64,000 nucleotides of DNA from Albula goreensis (lineage: Eukaryota > Chordata > Actinopteri > Albuliformes > Albulidae). Positions 58,402-64,000 of this stretch are shown piece after piece. The position numbers were made by a program, and so were the translations under genes. Where the stretch lies: the NCBI GenBank assembly GCA_022829145.1, contig CM040764.1:434001-498000 (forward strand), given 5' to 3'. A model generated the notes under the pieces. That model worked only from the letters and a program-made list of their open reading frames with translations. It made no database searches and was not told the origin of the DNA. The stretch's first letter is position 1, and every line of letters starts with the position of its first letter.

Positions 58402-58490
58402 GAAAGGTTATCCTGCTCATTTTCCATTCTGTTGAAAATAATGAATGAGGAAAGGATGATCACTGAGGTGGAGAAACATAGAAAGGTTAT
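58402..58490 (+). pseudogene. MADF-like fragment, inverted copy
   Basis: This arm pairs with 58733-58822 on the opposite strand. It reads MNEERMITEVEKHRKV from about 58441 and then breaks off into the 60-bp tandem repeat. Confidence 0.55.
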
Positions 58491-58607
58491 GTTTTGGTAA
58501 ACATAAATGAAATATACATATCTGAAAATTCAATAACACCTATAATTTATGTTTTGGTAAACATAAATAAACTATACATATCTGCAAATTCAATAACACC
58601 TATAATA
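58489..58607. repeat. 60-bp tandem duplication
   Basis: Two units: TGTTTTGGTAAACATAAAT(G/A)AA, then TATACATATCTG(A/C)AAATTCAA and TAACACCTATAAT. Confidence 0.9.
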
Positions 58608-58653
58608 CATTCAATAAAATGCTTTAAAAACTAGCCAGTTCTAATTTGCACAA

Positions 58654-58782
58654 CTAGCCAACAGCAAGGTCGACAGCACTCAGAATAATGATGTTTGTAA
58701 TGTAGTCTTTATACAGCCAGCTCTGTGGGCCATGAACCTTTCTATGTCTCTCCACCTCAGTTATCATCCTTTCCTCATCCAT
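58654..58782 (-). pseudogene. MADF-like domain N-terminal fragment
   Basis: Minus strand: MDEERMITEVERHRKVHGPQ then SWLYKDY, the opening of an MADF domain (acidic start, then L/I-x-x-V-x-x-H/R-x-x-L-Y-x-x-x-x-x-x-Y-K-D). After YKDY the frame degenerates and stops at 58654, so about half of the domain is lost. MADF proteins include host DNA-binding factors and PIF/Harbinger accessory proteins; which this came from is unknown. Confidence 0.5.
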
Positions 58783-59035
58783 TATTTTCAACAGAATGGA
58801 AAATGAGCAGGATAACCTTTCCATGGAGTATTCATTCTCAATTCCTATATACATACAGAAGTCTAACCATAAAACAAAACAAAAATTTACACACTTGTGA
58901 GGTTTTAATGGAAACATCTTCCTTCATACAGACAAAGCTCAGAGGAAACAAATCCTTCGGAAAGACAATCACTCTCAAACAATGCCTCTTGTACACTGAA
59001 CAGAACCAAGGAGCTTAAATACAAAAATAAAAAAA

Positions 59036-59223
59036 TATTGTCATTTAGCTGATGCTTTTAGACTAACCAAGGGCCAATCCCCCCTGGGAGCAATGTGGGA
59101 TTGAGGGCATTGCTCAGGGGCTGAACAGCAATGGTGTTCTTGCTGTGGCTGGACTGGGACTTGAACCACCAACCTCAGGGGTCCCAGTCATGTACCTTAG
59201 CCACTAGACTATAGGCTGCCCCA
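59036..59223 (-). repeat. tRNA-derived SINE (V-SINE-like), minus strand
   Basis: It is the reverse complement of the family at 39007: tail GTCATTTAGCTGATGCTTTT on the left, body GCATTGCTCAGGGGC, B box GGTTCAAGTCCC (59157-59168 on the minus strand) and A box near 59205-59215. It is full length by layout. Confidence 0.9.
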
Positions 59224-59229
59224 GAAATA

Positions 59230-60480
59230 TGCAACTAAACACAATCAGTATCAAAGTCTCTACTCTCTATACATGAATATGGTATTTAGTTTGAAATTCT
59301 GAATATTTGTGAAAGAATACCAGAGGATTGAATAGTTTATCAAACAAGTATTGACAAAAAATATTACTGTGCCATGACTCAAAAAATGTAATTTTATTTT
59401 TAGATAAAATGCTATTAAATTTTATATAATGTATAAGATGGAATTAGGCTTGGAGATGAGATGCCAGGGTAAAAACATCTGATGATAAGACCATGTTGGG
59501 AAAACACAAACTTTGGAATTGAGGTCCAAGTTGAGTGTGAGATTTTTTTAATCAGTTTATTTTTACCCAAATGTAATTTTGTCGGTAGATTTGTTTTTTG
59601 GATGTTATTTTGAAACCTTTTTTGGTTTTGGCATTGATAGATTATGGAGCAAGCAGGTCTCAGCAGGTGGTATGTGTGTATAAAACCAGGTGAAAAATTG
59701 AATATTTTGCTTATATATATATGTATTATGAAGTTGCCAGTAACATGGTTTATGGCATTGTGAATACTGTATTTGAACATGATTATAAAATCATTTAGAA
59801 ATAAACATGTGTTTGTGGCATGGCATTGTGTCTTCTGACATCTACTTTAGTTTCATATTGTACGTTTGGCCTGATATATTAGCCTGAAGCTGGTCAGATA
59901 TGATGACCAGGTGTTGAAATGCTTTAGGAAGATACATGCACTGTACTGTAGATGGGTCAGGCTGTGGAGAGGTTTTGTGAAACCAAGCATAGTAGACTGA
60001 AGTACTATAAGGTACCAGTACCTGACTTACTACCATTGTCTTTTTCAGTGAAGACCAAACCATTTGCAAACCACGTCAGTGAATGACAGCTTTTAAATTT
60101 TTTTCATAATATTATTGATGAAACCTCATTCTACCATCACTAGTAAACACAGTTTTATTAGACAGCACATCTAAAATACAGAGAAATTTCAGTGCCAAGA
60201 CTTTCCAGTTACCTTAATTAGTTTAAACTATGCGATTGATAGAAAAAAGGCATTTAGAGAATCGTCCTTATCTACCTGTTGGGGAGCAGCAGTTTAGAGT
60301 ATACCTTTTTATAGATGGTATTCAGCTTGCAGTTTATCCTTAAAGTGCAATTTACTCAATGATTTCCACTGACAGTATGTTGTACAAATTGGCACGATCT
60401 TAGAAGTAAATTTCTATAATGAATCTAAATCTTGCTTTACTACTGTCAAAAACTTTGCAGTATTTTGCTGTTTGGCAACT
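59230..60480. other. Intergenic DNA
   Basis: AT-rich; the 121-codon minus-strand ORF at 59415-59780 has no recognisable domain. Confidence 0.4.
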
Positions 60481-60538
60481 TTTATTTATTTATTTCGTCA
60501 ACCCAAGCCGAGGGAATTCCGGTGTGCCTGATGAGGCA

Positions 60539-60562
60539 AACTGCATTTCCCAGAATCCCTGA
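60539..60562 (+). promoter_or_regulatory. ZNF143/SBS-like promoter motif
   Basis: AACTGCATTTCCCAGAATCC then CTG closely matches the vertebrate ZNF143/THAP11 promoter element (ACTACAATTCCCAGAATGC type). That motif typically lies close to transcription starts of housekeeping genes. A donor-like site CAGCAAG|GTATTT at 60639/60640 could end a short first exon downstream. It fits the gene at 61.8 kb. Confidence 0.55.
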
Positions 60563-61557
60563 CAGCTCGTTGAACTCTCACTTGGAAACAAAACGCAGTC
60601 ATCTGGAAGTTCACTTTTCATAAACGCCACTGCAGCAAGGTATTTGACAGATGTAATGCAATTAACTTTGCGTACAATTTATAAAATTAAGTGCCCTTGC
60701 CCTCGGTGGTTTTCTAGCTCAGACTACAAATCGGTCCAATTCAGCATTTTCAGGTAGAGTTGCTCAGACTTTAGGGTAAGCGTCAGGCAGCTGTAGAAGA
60801 TAGACAGAAACTCAGCGGAGAGCTAAGCTAACGTTAGCCAAACAAATACTCAGCGAATTCGGTTACGAAAAGAAATAACAAGCTATGGTTAGTTAAAACG
60901 TGGAACTACCAAAACCGTTTTATACGTTATCAAGCGAACCAAACCATATTATATTGTAAGGAGTGCCAAACGGTATTTTTACAGGTGTATTTTATTTTTT
61001 GTTTCAGTTGAGGTTGTGACTGAACTAACGTCAACTAATTCTACTGGAAAAAGCCGGTAGACTATATTCAGATAAAGTTGCCGAGAAGGGAACTAGCTAA
61101 ATATCAGTGAATTTGCTTTGTATGTTCGCGCACATTCAACTGTCTAACTAGGAACTTTTTCTTGTGTAGTATGAGTACGTTTTGTAAATGTGAATGGGAG
61201 GGGAGGGGTTGAATGTATACCCATCAACAATGGTTAATAGCAAGTAATATGAAAATATTGAATTTTCAGAATGACACACAAAGTGCATTCTGTTAGGCAA
61301 CGTTATTGTGTTGTTTACACTAAGATGGCCTAACACAAAATATGTGTTAATGTTACATGTTGTTGTAGCCATGTATACTGCAAAGATTCATTGGTACGTG
61401 AACAGAGACCTGCATCAAACAAATGAGAAGGTGGTGTTTGTCAGGATTTCCTTAACCAGTTAAAATGTATGGCCTATGGTGAACAATAATCTCTGACAAC
61501 ACAAATATCATGAAAGTCTTTATTCAGGCCTGATGTGTGTCAGACAGATTTTGTTCA

Positions 61558-61790
61558 GGTAATGTAGCTACACACATGCACACACATTGTAGTGCAGGTC
61601 ATGTAGCTACACACACTGTAGAGCATGTCTATGTGGGTACATGGGCACTGTAGTGCAGGCTACTGTAGCTACACACATACATACACACTAGTGCAGGTTA
61701 ATGTGGGTACATACATGCTGTAGTGCATGGCTAATGTGGGTACATACACACTGTAGTGTAGGCTAACGTAGCTACACTTATACAAACACA
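61558..61790. repeat. Imperfect minisatellite (CTGTAGTGCAGGCTA type)
   Basis: Units of about 35-45 bp repeat (T)GTAGCTACACACA(T/C) or TGGGTACATACA, followed by CTGTAGTGCAGGCTAATG. There are about six copies, just upstream of the coding exon. Confidence 0.75.
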
Positions 61791-61828
61791 CTTTGTTCGC
61801 ATTACAGCTAAATGTCTTGCTTCACAGA

Positions 61829-62506
61829 CCCACACGCTGTAGTGCTGATCATGGAGTCTCGTCAGCAAGCAAAGGCTCCAGTGTACCGCGGGACCCAATT
61901 CGCAGTCAGCCCCAGAAAGACGCCTACGCCAGGCTGCTCAGCCAGCACCACAGTGGCAAGTTTCGCTCGTACCGGGACCAGCTAGCCCAGCAGCTGCAGC
62001 AGCTGGAGCTGGAGCAAAATGGCACAGAAGGTGCTGTGGACAGGCAGAGGGCCCTGGCTCCAGGTGCCTCTGGCAGGCAGGTGGAGAGCTCTGTCGCCCT
62101 GTACATGGAGAAGCTGAGCAGCCATGAGGGACCTGCTGAGGGCTCCTCCGAGTCACCTAGAGCCAAGCAGTCAGCTGTTGGGCGGCAGCACTGTGGCGAG
62201 AGGAGAGACACTAACACCAGCCAGGAAGGAGACGTAGAGTCTGGAGAGGAGGGTCTCGCTGGTCGGCGCCGGCCCAGAAAGCATCGCCACAGCGACTTGG
62301 GGCCCAGGTCATCCACAGGTGCAAGTGAAGACTCGAGCCAGGGGGTATCATCCCACCCACACCAGGCTGGCAGCTCTGGGCCCGCCAAGGAGCAGGACAG
62401 GAAGAAATCCAAGAAGAAAAATGCCGCGAAGAGTTGCAAGGAGAGTATCTGTGCCAGTGCGGATACAAAGATCCAGCCAGAGCAGAGTCTCAGTGCGCAG
62501 TCCCAA
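61829..62506 (+). CDS. Unassigned host-like gene, coding exon
   Basis: A CTTGCTTCACAG acceptor ends at 61828 and opens a long frame: SKGSSVPRDPIRSQPQKDAY, ARLLSQHHSGKFRSYRDQLA, QQLQQLELEQNG (helical, Gln/Leu-rich, coiled-coil-like), SSVALYMEKLSSHEG, then a low-complexity basic/Ser-rich region (RKHRHSDLGPRSS, DRKKSKKKNAAKSC). The first good donor is CCCAAG|GTAAGAGT (62506/62507); beyond it the frame stays open through a 42-bp repeat. The ATG at 61851 is in another frame and opens only about 45 codons, so the initiator is probably in an upstream exon. I do not recognise the protein. A coiled-coil cytoskeletal or nuclear scaffold role would be a guess. Confidence 0.6.
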
Positions 62507-62945
62507 GGTAAGAGTCACCCTGAACAGAATCCTAGTGTGCAGTCCCAAGGTAAGAGTCACCCTGAACAGAGTCTCAGTGCGCAGTCCCAAGGTAAGAGTC
62601 GCCCTGAACAGAGTCTCAGTGCGCAGTCCCAAGGTAAGAGTCGCCCTGAACAGAGTCTCAGTGTGCAGTCCCAAGGTAAGAGTCACCCTGAACAGAGTCT
62701 CAGTGTGCAGTCCCAAGGTAAGAGTCACCCTGAACAGTGTCTTGGTGCGCAGTCCCAAGGTAAGAGTCACCCTGAGCAGTGTCTTGGTGCGCAGTCCCAA
62801 GGTAAGAGTCGCCCTGAACAGAGTCTCAGTGCGCAGTCCCAAGGTAAGAATCGCCTGAACAGAGTCTCAGTGCGCAGTCCCAAGGTAAGAGTCACCCTGA
62901 ATAGAATCCTAGTGTGCAGTCCCAAGGTAAGAGTCACCCTAAACT
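62475..62945 (+). repeat. 42-bp minisatellite with a splice donor in each unit
   Basis: The unit is GAACAGAGTCTCAGTGCGCA then GTCCCAAGGTAAGAGTCACC and CT. Eleven copies carry GGTAAGA. If translated it gives a 14-residue repeat (EQSLSAQSQGKSHP). Copy 9 lacks one C, which shifts the frame, and the ORF ends shortly after. The array resumes at 63799 after an inserted element. Confidence 0.93.
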
Positions 62946-63799
62946 AGGGCTGGGCGGTATGGCCTACAATTTATGGCACGGTGTAATTCAAAGCAAGGAC
63001 GGTAGCGGTATGTAACAATGTATATTCGTTTTTCTTAAAATTTCAGTGTAAATGCTTCTGAAAGGTAAAGCACTGGTATGGCAACTGGATGGCATCTATG
63101 TATTACTAGGGCATATTAGTGTTAAGTGTTAAATGTAATATCAATCATATTAATGAAACTTTAAACGTTAAAGCCTTCTACCACTCATCTTACCATAAAT
63201 ATTTCAATCAGGGACTGCTGAGGAGATCTCCTCGCTGTTAGATATGTTTTGTAAATTTCTTTTTACCATTTTAAAAATATTTAGTCATTAGAGTGAAATG
63301 ACAAACACAAGTTTTGAGTTTGTTGTCAGCTTTATTATGTGGGCCAAGCAGCTGGTTATTTCCAAGGTGAAAATAAATATAATAAGAACAATAAAAAGAA
63401 ACTTCACTAAATGTTACTAGAACTGTCATTGTCCTGTAAACCAGTGTCATTCTGTCATTGGTTGAATGAGTTGCGCTCAGGGTGTTGTGCATTAGCAAGT
63501 AAGCAAGTATACAAACCATGTCAAAACTTTGGCGGGTGGTTCCGCATCCTTGCAAACTCACAAGACTGTTCTTCTCAAGAACAGTTGAAAAGTACCGTCT
63601 TCTTAAAATACATGTAAGTTCTTGCGTTCTTGGTATTGAGAAACAACCATAGTTTAGTGCACTGCTGTCTCCCACTGGTGTAATTACGTTATTGCCACTT
63701 AAGATCTGTGAGGGCTCTTCCGGTCAGCACGGTATAGTCAAAATCCATATCATAGGGCAAATTCATACTGGTGTTTGGCCAGTGTTTCTATACCCCTAG
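62944..63799. mobile_element. Probable hAT-like non-autonomous element
   Basis: It begins CTAGGGCTGGGCGGTATGGC and ends TATACCCCTAG, splitting the 42-bp array. The opening sequence is of the kind found at hAT-type ends in fish. The terminal inverted repeat is short (CTAGGG) and no clear 8-bp duplication is visible. ORFs inside (including 134 codons on the minus strand) show no transposase. Confidence 0.5.
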
Positions 63800-64000
63800 G
63801 CCTGAACAGAGTCTCAGTGTGCAGCCCCAAGGTAAGAGTCATCCTGAACAGTCTCAGTGCACAGCCCAAAGGTTAGAGCAACCCTGAAAAGCGTGTTAGT
63901 GCACAGTCCTAAGGCAAGAGTCGCCCTGAACAGCCTCAGTGCGCAGCCCCAAGGTAAGAGTCACCCTGAACAGAGTCTCAGTGCACATCATGGTGGAGGG
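63799..64000 (+). repeat. 42-bp minisatellite, second block
   Basis: Diverged copies of the same unit follow the inserted element, with intact donors (GGTAAGAGTCA) at about 63831 and 63954 and degenerate ones between (GGTTAGAG, GGCAAGAG). It runs to the window edge. Confidence 0.85.

Noticed and set aside
62348..62842. 164-codon minus-strand ORF and the second plus-strand frame over the 42-bp array
   Set aside because: The unit length is a multiple of three, so any stop-free frame stays open; only the frame that continues from the upstream exon is plausible.

Overview
The window looks like nuclear DNA of a teleost fish. The signs are a Tc1-like transposon tail of salmonid/teleost type, tRNA-derived SINEs with the V-SINE-like 3' tail, an L2 tail, piggyBac and L1/Tx1-type elements, an NLR leucine-rich-repeat exon of the expanded fish type, an immunoglobulin light-chain V pseudogene and a two-exon C-type natriuretic peptide gene. 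There is no prokaryotic gene organisation. Most of the window is repeats and decayed mobile DNA. The species cannot be named from this.

Layout. 0-9 kb: SINE, Tc1-like tail, Ig VL pseudogene with a recombination heptamer, L2 tail, a short minus-strand transmembrane exon, a broken NLR LRR exon, and a nest of foldback MITEs. 9-14.4 kb: two small unassigned ORFs, a 149-bp tandem repeat, then a multi-exon tyrosine-recombinase (Crypton-like) gene that is broken, with a solo LTR inserted cleanly near the end of its main exon. 16-22.5 kb: tandem repeats and a cluster of piggyBac derivatives with a GC-rich module; an exactly 500-base run of N falls inside it; a 5S rRNA-like gene lies at its right side. 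22.8-30.4 kb: tandem repeats, then a telomere-like (CCCTAA) and GC-rich block with duplicated segments, an 897-bp TIR element and a second, partial 5S copy.

30.5-39.2 kb: a three-level nest. A Gypsy-type LTR retrotransposon is interrupted in gag by an L1-type LINE with a 15-bp target-site duplication, and the LINE is itself interrupted by a 1.5-kb TIR element with a 3-bp duplication. A second LINE endonuclease fragment and a SINE follow. 39.9-41.6, 47.3-47.8 and 48.8-50.2 kb: minisatellites of 28, 32 and 43 bp. The 43-bp array keeps all three forward frames open.

50.9-53.1 kb: the best-supported host gene, a natriuretic peptide precursor of C type (minus strand, 2 exons, 120 aa, TATA box and CRE-like site). 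55.7-58 kb: minus-strand retroelement remnants (integrase tail; RT with YMDD). 58.4-58.8 kb: an inverted pair of MADF-like fragments. 60.5-64 kb: the 5' part of an unassigned host-like gene on the plus strand, with a ZNF143/SBS-like promoter motif and a coding exon that runs into a 42-bp minisatellite. Every unit of that minisatellite carries a splice-donor sequence, and a transposon splits the array.

Only the natriuretic peptide gene and the gene at 61.8 kb look like intact host coding DNA. The rest is mobile-element history. I found no clearly new biological system. The strongest leads are the donor-carrying minisatellite, the LTR-split recombinase gene, and the nested element stack.
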